A program made the translations under genes and the position numbers. A stretch of 64,000 nt of DNA. Origin: an uncultured Bacilli bacterium. GTDB lineage: Bacteria > Bacillota_I > Bacilli_A > RF39 > UBA660. Numbering within the stretch: the first letter of the stretch is position 1; every line of letters starts with the position of its first letter. The notes below the pieces were generated by a model, which searched no databases, had not been told where the DNA came from, and saw nothing but the letters and a program-made list of their open reading frames with translations. The stretch lies in NCBI GenBank assembly GCA_910585045.1, contig CAJUCD010000006.1, forward strand, positions 30,435 to 94,434, read 5' to 3'. This document shows, one piece after another, positions 17,316 through 25,226 of this stretch.

Positions 17316-18680
17316 ATGAGAAGTAGTATTAAATTAAGTGAAAAAGGGAAAAAATTTTTTACCAGTTTATTAATTTTAGTAATGGTTATTTTTTTAGCTA
17401 TTTGTAATACTCCTAAAAAAGATTATAAACATGAAATTTTAGAAGGAGATAATTATAGTTTAAAAATTGATTATCCAGATATTAAAAATAAATTAATAGC
17501 TAAAGAGGCAATAAGTTTTATTGATGATAGAAAAAAAGAATTTATTAACAGTATAAAAGATTTGGAGAAAAAAGAATCAAAATATGATTTTTCAGTTACA
17601 TATAATTTAAGTAGTTATAATAATATAGATGTTCTTCATTTGCTTATTTTTTCTTATACAGGTGGAGCACATTATATAAGAGAAGATAAGTCTTATTATT
17701 ATAATAATCAAACAGGTAAAGAATTAACTTTGAATGATTTATTAGCTAGTGATGATAGTTTGTCTAAATTATCAAATTTGGCTTATTATTATGTAATGGA
17801 ATATAGTCATAATAATAGTTTAAATTTATCAGAAGAAATGGTTAGAGAAGGGACAGAAGCTAAGTTAGATAATTTTTTACATTTTACATTTATTCAGGAA
17901 GGTTTAGAAATTTTATTTCCACCGTATCATGTAGCAGCATGGGCTTATGGTGAGATTAAAATAATTATTCCTTATAATGAATTAAGAGAAGTGATAAAAG
18001 AGGAGTATATTATACCTCATGGAAATAATAATGAAGAAACAATAAATCCTAAAGTGCGTTCTTTGGATGAATTTCAAGGAAAAAAATTAATTGCTTTTAC
18101 TTTTGATGATGGTCCTGCTTTAAAATCAACAAATAAACTTTTGGATAATTTAGATAAATATAATGCAAGAGTGACTTTTTTTGTGTTAGGTAGTCGGGTT
18201 AATCAGTATAAAGATACTCTTAAAAAAGCTTATTTACAAGGAAATCAAATAGGTAGTCATACTTATAGTCATCTTAATTTATTGAAATTAAATGATTATG
18301 ATATTATAAGAGAGATTAAAAATACTAATAAAGTTATTAAAGATATTATAGGAGTTGAACCTACTTTACTTAGACCTCCTTATGGTAATATTAATAAAGA
18401 AATAAAGAGCTTAGCGGATATGTATACAATTTTATGGGATATAGATACAGAAGATTGGAAGTTAAAAGATAAGAATAAAATAGCGGAGAATATTGTTAAA
18501 TATGCTCATGATGGAGCAATTGTTTTATTACATGATTTGTATGATACTTCAATTGAAGGAGCTTTATTGGCAATGGAACAGCTGATTAAAGAAGATTATG
18601 CTTTTGTGACTATTGAAGAAATGATAAAATTAAAAAATATAAATTTAGATAAAGAAAAATCTTATTTTAGTATTAAATAA
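17316..18680 (+). CDS. PdaC-like secreted polysaccharide deacetylase
   Basis: Exported peptidoglycan/polysaccharide deacetylase, 454 residues from the ATG at 17316 after AGAGGT. Signal anchor at about 15-32. A DUF4163/DUF3298-type region (about 45-235) includes SYTGGAHYIRED and YGEIKIIIPYNEL. A NodB domain follows: TFDDGP (motif 1), HTYSH (zinc His pair), LLRPPYG, WDIDTEDW and IVLLHD. This order matches Bacillus PdaC, which N-deacetylates peptidoglycan. A TATAAT box directly upstream suggests its own promoter. Confidence 0.88.
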   Translation: MRSSIKLSEKGKKFFTSLLILVMVIFLAICNTPKKDYKHEILEGDNYSLKIDYPDIKNKLIAKEAISFIDDRKKEFINSIKDLEKKESKYDFSVTYNLSSYNNIDVLHLLIFSYTGGAHYIREDKSYYYNNQTGKELTLNDLLASDDSLSKLSNLAYYYVMEYSHNNSLNLSEEMVREGTEAKLDNFLHFTFIQEGLEILFPPYHVAAWAYGEIKIIIPYNELREVIKEEYIIPHGNNNEETINPKVRSLDEFQGKKLIAFTFDDGPALKSTNKLLDNLDKYNARVTFFVLGSRVNQYKDTLKKAYLQGNQIGSHTYSHLNLLKLNDYDIIREIKNTNKVIKDIIGVEPTLLRPPYGNINKEIKSLADMYTILWDIDTEDWKLKDKNKIAENIVKYAHDGAIVLLHDLYDTSIEGALLAMEQLIKEDYAFVTIEEMIKLKNINLDKEKSYFSIK

Positions 18681-18723
18681 TAAAATGTTGTTTATAATAA
18701 TGGTAAACTGATGTAAAGCACAA

Positions 18724-18752
18724 TTGATTTAAAGTTAGTATTGTGATATTAT
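18724..18752 (+). promoter_or_regulatory. Promoter of the 18779 gene
   Basis: TTGATT, 17-base spacer, TATTAT with TGA extension, 26 bases before the start. Confidence 0.6.
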
Positions 18753-18778
18753 ATTTGATAGTAAAGGAGTAGAGAAAT

Positions 18779-19186
18779 ATGCCTAAGGAATTAGTAGCTA
18801 TGCAAATGAAATTTTTAGAATCTCATATAGGAGATGAAGGCGTTTGTATTTATTATGAAAAAGGAGAACGTAAGGAAATAAAAGGCCCTATTAAATTAGT
18901 TGAACCTTTTGATAGAATTGTAATTGGTACATATTCGTTACCATTTGTAGGCGCTTCTATAATTATTGAACAGGTAGCGGCTAATGGGTCTAGTGTTTAT
19001 TATTATTCTGGAGCTAAAGATTATATTCAACTTTTTGAAACTGATCATTATGGACTTGTTATGGCTCAAAAGGAAATATTGGGTTATAGTGTTAAAGATG
19101 TTTCTATGAATGCTTCGTACAATGAGGCTTCTGAAGATCAAAAACCACAGTCAATTCCTGGTGGTAGAGGTTACCATAAATTTTAG
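18779..19186 (+). CDS. Hypothetical protein, 135 residues
   Basis: Not recognised. No signal peptide or clear membrane helix. Predicted mostly beta (VCIYYEKGERKEIKGPIK, SIIIEQVAANGSSVYYYSG) with a flexible Ser/Pro/Gly tail ending GGRGYHKF. AAAGGAG precedes the ATG. It is monocistronic, with its own promoter and a strong terminator. Confidence 0.7.
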   Translation: MPKELVAMQMKFLESHIGDEGVCIYYEKGERKEIKGPIKLVEPFDRIVIGTYSLPFVGASIIIEQVAANGSSVYYYSGAKDYIQLFETDHYGLVMAQKEILGYSVKDVSMNASYNEASEDQKPQSIPGGRGYHKF

Positions 19187-19216
19187 AAATATATAACACA
19201 TATATTTATGTATTTG

Positions 19217-19242
19217 GACATGATTAATATCATGTCTTTTTT
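19217..19242 (+). terminator. Strong intrinsic terminator
   Basis: Perfect 8-bp stem GACATGAT/ATCATGTC with loop TAAT and T6. Confidence 0.9.
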
Positions 19243-19439
19243 AATTAAGTTTTAATAATAAAGCGTTTTTTATATTAAATGTTAGTAAAAAATAAATGCA
19301 ATATTTAATAAAAAAATTTTATTAATAATAACAAACAAACGAATTGCTTACTGTGAAATTAGTTTGCTAATATTTATTTATAGGTCAAGGGTTTTAGTAA
19401 ATATTGACGTACTCTTGATTTAAAATAAATAATAAATTA

Positions 19440-19480
19440 AAGAATTAAATGCAAGTTTTAAAAAGGGGCATTTAATTCTT
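19440..19480. repeat. 13-bp perfect inverted repeat in the amidoligase upstream region
   Basis: Arms AAGAATTAAATGC (19440-19452) and GCATTTAATTCTT (19468-19480) with a 15-base spacer. A T8 run starts 11 bases later, so it could be a terminator of an unseen transcript or a regulator site. The surrounding 19243-19504 stretch has no gene that I can see. Confidence 0.6.
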
Positions 19481-19504
19481 GAAGTAATAAGTTTTTTTTA
19501 AAAT

Positions 19505-19533
19505 TTGACAAGGGGGGGGGGTTATGTTATAAT
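19505..19533 (+). promoter_or_regulatory. Promoter with a G10 tract in its spacer
   Basis: TTGACA (19505-19510), exactly 17 bases, TATAAT (19528-19533), with a TG extension. The spacer begins A then G10 (19512-19521), a striking homopolymer in such AT-rich DNA. Slippage in the tract would change the spacer length and so promoter strength. It drives the amidoligase/cyclotransferase pair. Confidence 0.85.
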
Positions 19534-19561
19534 GTTGGCATAAAAAAAGGGGTAATGGTTG

Positions 19562-20542
19562 ATGAATAATAAGGGGTTATTATATTCAAATACAAATTTT
19601 TCGGAGATTCCGAGAAATGATATTTTAGATTTTTTAAATTTGATTTCAAAGTTTGAAATACCTTATAGAGATAGTTTAAATCTTCCTAGTTCAGCGTCTT
19701 TTGGTGTTGAAATAGAATATGAAGGTATGGATAAAGCAAAAGCTGATAAGTTTGTTAATATTCTTGGTGGTTGGGAATCTACTATAGATTCTACTTTGGA
19801 GTCTGGTGGAGAGATTGTTTCTTCAAGATTATCTGATGAGAAAAGAGTATGGCAAGATTTATATTTGATTTGTGAACTTTTAAAATGTAATGATGCAAAG
19901 ACAGATAAAAATGCAGGATTACATGTTAGCGTAGGGACACATTTATTAGGTAGAGATTACCATTCATGGGAACTATTAGCTAAAATATATATGCTTTATG
20001 AAAGAGTTTTAGTAAGATTTGCTAAAGGCGATAAACATAGAATGCGTGATACTTTTATATATTTTGCTAGACCATTAGGGTTGAAAATGCTACAACAACG
20101 TAATTTATTAGAAAAAAGAAGATTAGGAAGTATAAAAAGCTTTTTGGAAGATTATGAAGAAAATAAAAAAGGTGCTATTAATTTTAGAAGTTTAGATTTT
20201 TCTCGTGCTATGAGTCCATATAATACTTTTGAATTGCGTTTATTTAATTCTACTACTGATAATTGCGTTATTCAAAATGATGTAAATGCAACATTAAAAA
20301 TGACATTAGCAGCGGCTAATAAATCTGTTGATAGTGATTTATTGAGTGAGAGATTAGATAGATTAGAAGCTCAAAAACTTACAGGTCAGGAATATTTGCA
20401 TCAGTGTAATAATGTATTATTAAGAGATGCTTTTGAGTTCGTTGATTTGATTTTTGATAACGATTTAGATAAAGTGTGTTTTTTAAAGCAATATTTAGGA
20501 GATTCTAGTCTTGTTACAATGGCATCAGGGAGAAGTGCCTAA
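19562..20542 (+). CDS. Amidoligase family protein (COOH-NH2 ligase fold)
   Basis: Putative ATP-dependent amidoligase of the glutamine-synthetase-like/GCS superfamily (Amidoligase_2, PF12224), 326 residues, ATG at 19562 after AGGGG. Motifs: FGVEIEYE (47-54, metal-binding Glu pair), DSTLESGGEIVS (76-87), GLHVSVG (119-125), FELRLFNST (223-231). Such enzymes form peptide-type amide bonds between amino acids or on proteins; the substrate is unknown. The next gene, read in TAATG overlap, is a gamma-glutamylcyclotransferase, the known partner type. Expression is probably subject to the G10 promoter. Confidence 0.82.
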   Translation: MNNKGLLYSNTNFSEIPRNDILDFLNLISKFEIPYRDSLNLPSSASFGVEIEYEGMDKAKADKFVNILGGWESTIDSTLESGGEIVSSRLSDEKRVWQDLYLICELLKCNDAKTDKNAGLHVSVGTHLLGRDYHSWELLAKIYMLYERVLVRFAKGDKHRMRDTFIYFARPLGLKMLQQRNLLEKRRLGSIKSFLEDYEENKKGAINFRSLDFSRAMSPYNTFELRLFNSTTDNCVIQNDVNATLKMTLAAANKSVDSDLLSERLDRLEAQKLTGQEYLHQCNNVLLRDAFEFVDLIFDNDLDKVCFLKQYLGDSSLVTMASGRSA

Positions 20543-21006
20543 TGAATGATAAGAAATATTATTTAGCTTATGGTAGTAATCTAAATTTATTAAGAAATAG
20601 ATGTCCATATATTGAATATGTAGGAGCAACTGTTTTAGATGGGTATGCTTTAGCTTTTAGAGGTTCTTGTGATAATTATGCATATCTTACAATCGAACCT
20701 CAAAAAGATGGAATTGTTCCAGTAGGTATTTTTAAGATTAGTAGGGAAGAAGAGCAAGCTTTAGATTATTATGAAGGGTTTCCATTATTATATGGTAAAG
20801 TATATATGCCTATAACTATTGCTGGTGAAGATATAGAAGCATTAATATATGTTATGAATAGAAGGTATAGTTATCACATTCCTTCACAAGACTATTTTGT
20901 TGAATGCTTGCGTGGATATATGCATTTTAAATTTGATTTAACATTATTGTCAGAAGCTTTTAGAAGGTCTAGTGATAATAGAGGTCTTATAAGAATAAAA
21001 AAATAA
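20542..21006 (+). CDS. Gamma-glutamylcyclotransferase-like (AIG2/GGCT) protein
   Basis: GGCT-fold protein, 154 residues. Motif YGSNL near residues 10-14 binds the gamma-glutamyl group; an ALDYYEGF segment carries the expected acidic residue; VGIFKI and LIYVMN strands complete the barrel. The family cleaves or rearranges gamma-glutamyl amides, releasing 5-oxoproline. The one-base overlap with the amidoligase stop implies coupling: one gene may make, and the other remove, a gamma-glutamyl-type link. Confidence 0.85.
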   Translation: MNDKKYYLAYGSNLNLLRNRCPYIEYVGATVLDGYALAFRGSCDNYAYLTIEPQKDGIVPVGIFKISREEEQALDYYEGFPLLYGKVYMPITIAGEDIEALIYVMNRRYSYHIPSQDYFVECLRGYMHFKFDLTLLSEAFRRSSDNRGLIRIKK

Positions 21007-21026
21007 CACTTTAAGGTGTTATTTTT
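21002..21026. terminator. Bidirectional terminator
   Basis: 8-bp stem AATAACAC/GTGTTATT with a 6-base loop and T-run. It spans the stop codons of both convergent genes. Confidence 0.8.
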
Positions 21027-21180
21027 CAATTGTTCTAGCTTCTCTAGCACTGATTCTAACTTTATTTCCATTAATAGTCTTTTTTTGAATATTAGGTTTT
21101 TGTTTTGTTTTTGTTGCGTTTAGTGCATGACTTCTTTTGTTACCTGATAAAGGTTTCTTTGTTGTAACTTTCTTTGCCAT
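21019..21180 (-). CDS. rpmB: 50S ribosomal protein L28
   Basis: L28, 53 residues: starts MAKKVTTKKPLSGNKRSHALN, contains KTKQKPNIQKK and ends VRISAREARTIEK. The usual zinc cysteines are absent, so it is the C-minus form. GGAGGTGG precedes the ATG on the minus strand. Convergent with the cyclotransferase gene. Confidence 0.95.
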   Translation of the reverse strand: MAKKVTTKKPLSGNKRSHALNATKTKQKPNIQKKTINGNKVRISAREARTIEK

Positions 21181-21286
21181 TTCGCCACCTCCAAAATTTG
21201 TTTACTTATAAAACTTTACCATAATAAGAGGGAAAAGTCAATTTAATTATATGAGTTTATTAATATAATATGGAGAAAAATAAAAT

Positions 21287-21315
21287 TTGACTTGTAGTTT
21301 TTACCGTGATATAAT
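21287..21315 (+). promoter_or_regulatory. Promoter of the 21342 gene
   Basis: TTGACT, 17-base spacer, TATAAT with TGA extension. AGGAGG and the ATG follow within 27 bases. Confidence 0.8.
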
Positions 21316-21341
21316 ACATTTCGCCAAAAAGGAGGGGTATA

Positions 21342-21620
21342 ATGAGTTCAAGTCAAAAATCAATTGAAGAAAGAATTAGTTATTTAATTGCAACTATGAG
21401 AGGAACAACAATATTATATGAAACTTGGTTTAAAGGAGTTATGTTATGTAGAGATTCTTTAAAAAGTGGAATTGATAGTGAATTAATTAAAAGTTTTATT
21501 GATGCTTTATTAGCTGTTAATGTTGATGTAAAAAATGCAGCTGAAAATGCTTCTCATAAGTGTTTAAAAGATACTTTATCAGCTATAGGTAGTAATTCAA
21601 ATGTAATAGGAAGAACCTAA
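21342..21620 (+). CDS. Hypothetical helical protein, 92 residues
   Basis: Not recognised. Predicted all-helical: two long amphipathic helices around residues 6-35 and 40-80 (FIDALLAVNVDVKNAAENAS). No signal or membrane segment. A strong consensus promoter and an AAGGAGG site suggest high expression. Own terminator, so monocistronic. Confidence 0.7.
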   Translation: MSSSQKSIEERISYLIATMRGTTILYETWFKGVMLCRDSLKSGIDSELIKSFIDALLAVNVDVKNAAENASHKCLKDTLSAIGSNSNVIGRT

Positions 21621-21639
21621 ATTATTAGATTCTTTTTTT
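21611..21639 (+). terminator. Intrinsic terminator
   Basis: 8 pairs with one mismatch (AAGAACCTA/TAGATTCTT), then T7. Overlaps the stop codon of the 92-residue gene. Confidence 0.65.
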
Positions 21640-21687
21640 GTTATAAAAATTAATTTCTTAGAATACAATTTTTTAGGAGATGATTAG

Positions 21688-22434
21688 ATGAATTGTAAAA
21701 TACCATTTACAAAAGATATTGACTTTGAAAAAAAACTGTATGAGATAACTAGTATTAGCTTAGAGCATGAGATTAAAGTGGAAGATGGAAATTTAAAAGG
21801 AAATTTTATAGTTTCAGGAGATTTTAAAAGTCATGAGGTTAGTGTTAATAAAGAGGCTTTTTCTTATATTTTACCTTTTGAAATAGAAATTGCTGATGAT
21901 ATTGATGTAGATACAATTGAATTTATGATTGAAGATTTTACATATGAGATCGTAGAAAGTAATATTCTTAGAGTAAATATTGATTTTAATGTTATTGCTA
22001 GTAAAAAAGAAATAGAAGAAGAAGTTGTTGAAGAAGAAACAGTATTTAGAGATGCAAGTGAATTATTTGAAACTGAAGAAAATCTGGAAAAGGATTTAAT
22101 AGAACAAGAGCCAGAAATATTAGAGACTTTAGAAGTAGATTCAGATAAGGAAGAAAATTTAATAGTAGAAGAAAATCTAGAAAGAGATGAAAAAATTGTA
22201 GAAATTAGAGAAGATACTAATATTATTAAAGAGAGTGAAAATACAATTATTAGTAGTGTTCAAGGTGTAGATGATGAATATACTACATATCACATTCATA
22301 TGGTAAGTGATGGTGAATCTGTAGAAACTATTTGTACAATGTATAATTCGAATATGAGTATTTTAGCTGAATATAATGATTTAAATAACATTGCTCAAGG
22401 AGATAAATTAATTATTCCTGATAAAAATGAATAA
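21688..22434 (+). CDS. spoVID: SpoVID-like spore coat assembly protein
   Basis: Spore encasement protein, 248 residues. The N-terminal beta domain (about 1-105, IPFTKDIDFEKKLYEITSISLEHE) matches the SpoVID type; a long Glu-rich linker (108-190) follows; a C-terminal LysM domain (about 200-246: YHIHMVSDGESVETICTMYN...NLDLN-like...GDKLIIP) can bind glycan or coat partners. It is half the length of the Bacillus protein because the acidic linker is short. The ysxE-like gene follows with an 8-base overlap, the same pairing as in Bacillus, which supports the call. Confidence 0.85.
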   Translation: MNCKIPFTKDIDFEKKLYEITSISLEHEIKVEDGNLKGNFIVSGDFKSHEVSVNKEAFSYILPFEIEIADDIDVDTIEFMIEDFTYEIVESNILRVNIDFNVIASKKEIEEEVVEEETVFRDASELFETEENLEKDLIEQEPEILETLEVDSDKEENLIVEENLERDEKIVEIREDTNIIKESENTIISSVQGVDDEYTTYHIHMVSDGESVETICTMYNSNMSILAEYNDLNNIAQGDKLIIPDKNE

Positions 22435-23317
22435 TGCACTAGAAGAAATAAAAGGTACTTATAAGCCATATCGTATAACAAAGAAGAAAAATGTGACAAT
22501 TATAGATTCAACAAGTGGTTCTTATGTGATAAAAGAAAAAAAAGATAATAAAATAAATAAAGCTTATAGTTATTTAATTAGTCGTAGTTTTGATTATTTT
22601 CCTGAATTGCAAGGGGAAATGCGAAGTGATGTGAATGTATTTCAATATGTAGAAGAAGTTAATATGCCAGTTGAACAAAAAGCTTTAGATATGATGGAAT
22701 TAGTAGCACTTCTTCATAATAAAACTACTTATTATAAGGAAATAACTGAGGATAAGTATAAAGAGATATATGATAATTTGAAAAATAATATTATTTATAC
22801 TAAAAATTATTATGATAATATGTATAATATTTTAATAGAAGAAACTTATATGAGTCCTAGTCATTATTTATTTATGCGAAATATTTATAAAGTTTTTGCA
22901 GCTTTAGACTATACGTTAAATGAACTTGATGTTTGGTATGATAGTACTAAAGATGATTTAAAAGAAAGAGTTGCTTTTATTCATAATAATTTAGAAGTTG
23001 AACATTTTATAAAAAATAAAAAGGGATATTTGGTTAGTTGGGAAAAATCAAAGATCGATTCGCCAATATTAGATTTAATTACTTTTTATCAAAAAGAATA
23101 TATGAATTTTGATTTTGAATCGTTATTTCGTAAATATTTAAAAAATTATCCTTTAAAGGATAATGAGCAAAAATTATTGTTTATTGTAATAAGTATTCCA
23201 CCATTAATTAATTTAGAAGGTAAAGAAATGAATGTTACAAGAGATATTAGAAAAAAATTAGACTATATTTTTAAGACTGAGAATTTAATTAAAAATCTTA
23301 GCAGCGAGGGTATATAA
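22427..23317 (+). CDS. ysxE: YsxE/CotS-like spore coat pseudokinase
   Basis: Kinase-fold coat protein of the CotS/YsxE group, 296 residues. Recognised from the spoVID-ysxE gene pair and from degenerate phosphotransferase landmarks: FIHNNLEVEHF where the catalytic HGDxxxxN loop would be, and YLVSWEKSKIDSPILDL where the metal-binding IDWE/DFD motif would be. The key Asp residues are missing, so it is probably structural. Co-translated with spoVID. Confidence 0.72.
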   Translation: MNNALEEIKGTYKPYRITKKKNVTIIDSTSGSYVIKEKKDNKINKAYSYLISRSFDYFPELQGEMRSDVNVFQYVEEVNMPVEQKALDMMELVALLHNKTTYYKEITEDKYKEIYDNLKNNIIYTKNYYDNMYNILIEETYMSPSHYLFMRNIYKVFAALDYTLNELDVWYDSTKDDLKERVAFIHNNLEVEHFIKNKKGYLVSWEKSKIDSPILDLITFYQKEYMNFDFESLFRKYLKNYPLKDNEQKLLFIVISIPPLINLEGKEMNVTRDIRKKLDYIFKTENLIKNLSSEGI

Positions 23318-23486
23318 TGCGAAACATTAAATAAAATAATAAAAATACTTCTATTAAAAGAATAAAAAGATTAAATCTTAATGGAATTATAAGCGTTATA
23401 ATTATTTGATAGAAGATAAGTATTGATAAACAAAATATAGCTAGGATAGTAAATAATCCGCCACCACAATTTCTATTTGGACACAT
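23298..23486 (-). CDS. Small membrane protein with CPNRNCGGG start
   Basis: 62 residues. The ATG at 23486 follows AGGTGA. It begins MCPNRNCGGGLF, then has two hydrophobic segments (11-33 and 37-58) and ends YPRC. Its 3' end overlaps the ysxE-like gene by 20 bases on the other strand. Not recognised; the paired cysteines could bind a metal. Confidence 0.55.
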   Translation of the reverse strand: MCPNRNCGGGLFTILAIFCLSILIFYQIIITLIIPLRFNLFILLIEVFLLFYLMFRIIYPRC

Positions 23487-23590
23487 TTTAATCACCTAGT
23501 TTATTTTATGCAAGTTTTGTTTTAGTGTATAAATTAACGCCTAGTTATGTAATAAATGTTAATTTGGCAAAAATTGTCGAACGAATTTTG

Positions 23591-23619
23591 TTGACTATTA
23601 CTCTCAGTAAATATAAAAT
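23591..23619 (+). promoter_or_regulatory. Promoter of the small RNA
   Basis: TTGACT, 17-base spacer, TAAAAT. Predicted start near 23626. Confidence 0.55.
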
Positions 23620-23625
23620 TAAAGT

Positions 23626-23714
23626 GTACAGAGAAAAATCTGTATAGAAGAGCACTTGATCGATTTCCAAACTCTCTTTTGGCTTTATGCCCTCGTGGTC
23701 AAGTGCTCTTTTTG
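23626..23714 (+). ncRNA. Structured small RNA or HTH-gene leader ending in a strong terminator
   Basis: About 90 nt with three predicted helices: TACAGA/TCTGTA (23627-23632 with 23639-23644), a 12-bp outer stem AAGAGCACTTGA/TCAAGTGCTCTT (23648-23659 with 23699-23710), and inside it CCAAA/TTTGG (23667-23671 with 23678-23682). The outer stem is followed by a T-run. It has its own promoter. I do not recognise a known family; it lacks SRP, 6S or T-box signatures. It could be a free RNA or an attenuator for the HTH gene that starts 15 bases downstream. Confidence 0.6.
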
Positions 23715-23728
23715 TTTTGAGGTTAATA

Positions 23729-23968
23729 ATGGATATAGATGAAGTTTATAATATCATAGGAAAGAATATTAGATTTTATAGAATGAATAATTTAAAATAT
23801 GGATACTTATCTCAGGAAAGTTTATCAAGAATATGTATGGTTAGTATAAGTATAATTAGAAATATGGAAGCTAAAAGAAAGAATAATATTATAAATTTAG
23901 TAGCAATTAATAATATAGCTAAAGCGTTAGATGTTCCTTTGTATAAATTTTTTTTGAAAGATAGTTAA
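23729..23968 (+). CDS. XRE-family HTH regulator
   Basis: 79 residues, ATG at 23729 after GAGGT. Single helix-turn-helix domain: FYRMNNLKYGYLSQESLSRICMVSISIIRNME, then the NNIAKALDVPLYKFF tail typical of XRE regulators. No effector domain. Directly downstream of the terminator of the small RNA, so readthrough of that hairpin may control it. Confidence 0.8.
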   Translation: MDIDEVYNIIGKNIRFYRMNNLKYGYLSQESLSRICMVSISIIRNMEAKRKNNIINLVAINNIAKALDVPLYKFFLKDS

Positions 23969-24046
23969 ATCATTGTAAATAGGTTTACATAATTTGATAA
24001 TTGTTTTATAAAGCTTTTATGTGGTATAATAGACTAGGTGAATCAT

Positions 24047-24883
24047 ATGAAAGAAGAGTACTTTGTTAATATTGCTATTAGTAGAGCAATAGAATTATAT
24101 TTATCAAGTTCTAAAAATAAAGATAGTATTCTTTATAATTCTTTCTTAGTGGTTACAGTACGAATTTTAGCTTTTATTTATGGTGAACTAGATGTTTTAA
24201 ATCCATATTATTTGAATAATAGTGTTGCTTTTTTTAATAATTTAGCGAAGTATGGAATGAGTAGAGCAGATATTGCAATTTTTAAAGAAGAGTTTTTAAA
24301 TTATTATAAATTTGAAGAAGAAAATAATAATGGTAAAATTAAGTTTAAAAATCCTTATTTTAAAAATGTTTTAAAGTATTTAGTAGATATGTTTATTTTT
24401 AAAAGAAATAGTGTTGAAGTAACTTATCAAGAAGAAGAAATGTTTTTAGATCTGGCTTATACAAGTCATACTAAGAATCCATATAGAGTTTCATATAATT
24501 ATTTAGCTAGTGAAAATCCACAATATATAGAGAAGTATTATTATTCTAAAGTTAATCAATTTGATGTTACTAGTGATTTATCAAAGACTATTAGTACTAA
24601 TCTTAATTTAGAAGCTTTAAAATATGTGGGAGTAGATTTGTCTAGTCTTAAAAATATGAGTAAAGATGAAATAGAGAATGCTAAAAATGAGGCTTATAAT
24701 TATTTTATGGTAGATGCTACTAGTCCAAGTAGAGATGATGATTTGGAATCAGCAATAAATAATTTTAAGAACTATGGTAAAAAAGTTACAACTGGAAATG
24801 GATATGTGGATATTTTATTACTGATGAGTGTTATTGTAACCTCATTTAGTGTAATAGCAATTATTATTTTTAGTTTAGCTTAA
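24047..24883 (+). CDS. Hypothetical tail-anchored protein
   Basis: 278 residues, not recognised. ATG at 24047 after AGGTG; an in-frame GTG at 24038 is part of that site. Soluble helical N-terminal region and a single C-terminal membrane helix (about 255-276, LLLMSVIVTSFSVIAIIIF). The linker near 215-245 is Asp/Ser-rich. A TATAAT box with TGG extension at 24025-24030 is its likely promoter. It is 12 bases from the yutD-like gene, so the two are probably co-transcribed. Confidence 0.65.
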   Translation: MKEEYFVNIAISRAIELYLSSSKNKDSILYNSFLVVTVRILAFIYGELDVLNPYYLNNSVAFFNNLAKYGMSRADIAIFKEEFLNYYKFEEENNNGKIKFKNPYFKNVLKYLVDMFIFKRNSVEVTYQEEEMFLDLAYTSHTKNPYRVSYNYLASENPQYIEKYYYSKVNQFDVTSDLSKTISTNLNLEALKYVGVDLSSLKNMSKDEIENAKNEAYNYFMVDATSPSRDDDLESAINNFKNYGKKVTTGNGYVDILLLMSVIVTSFSVIAIIIFSLA

Positions 24884-24895
24884 GCAGGAGGGTTT

Positions 24896-25177
24896 ATGGA
24901 AGTTATTGAGGTTAATCATAAAAAATATCAAGTTATGCGTAATTATAAAGATGCTATAGATATAGAAGCATTGTCAGAAAAGCTTACTGATTATTTTGAT
25001 GATTTTGATTATATTGTAGGTGATATTGCCTACGGGAAGTTAAGACTTAAAGGTTTTAATAGTAAAACTAATAAAAATTTTAAAGTTATAAATGATGTAG
25101 ATAAAGTAGATGAATATATTTTAAATAATTGTGCTTATGGTTGTCGGTGGTTTATGATTAGCGAAATAAAAGATTGA
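24896..25177 (+). CDS. yutD: YutD family protein (DUF1027)
   Basis: 93 residues. Family pattern YKDAIDIEALSEK...YDYIVGDIAYGKLRLKGF...YILNNCAYGCRWFMI is clear. Function is not well defined; the fold is small alpha/beta. AGGAGGG precedes the ATG. In Bacillus, yutD lies close to yutH and the NifU-like yutI, as it does here. Confidence 0.85.
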   Translation: MEVIEVNHKKYQVMRNYKDAIDIEALSEKLTDYFDDFDYIVGDIAYGKLRLKGFNSKTNKNFKVINDVDKVDEYILNNCAYGCRWFMISEIKD

Positions 25178-25202
25178 ATATAAAAAGTTATTTTGTTATA
25201 AT
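25174..25202 (+). promoter_or_regulatory. Promoter of the 25227 gene
   Basis: TTGAAT, 17-base spacer, TATAAT with a TGT extension. The -35 overlaps the yutD stop. Confidence 0.7.
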
Positions 25203-25226
25203 GTTTAAAGAATAGAGGGATTGTTT

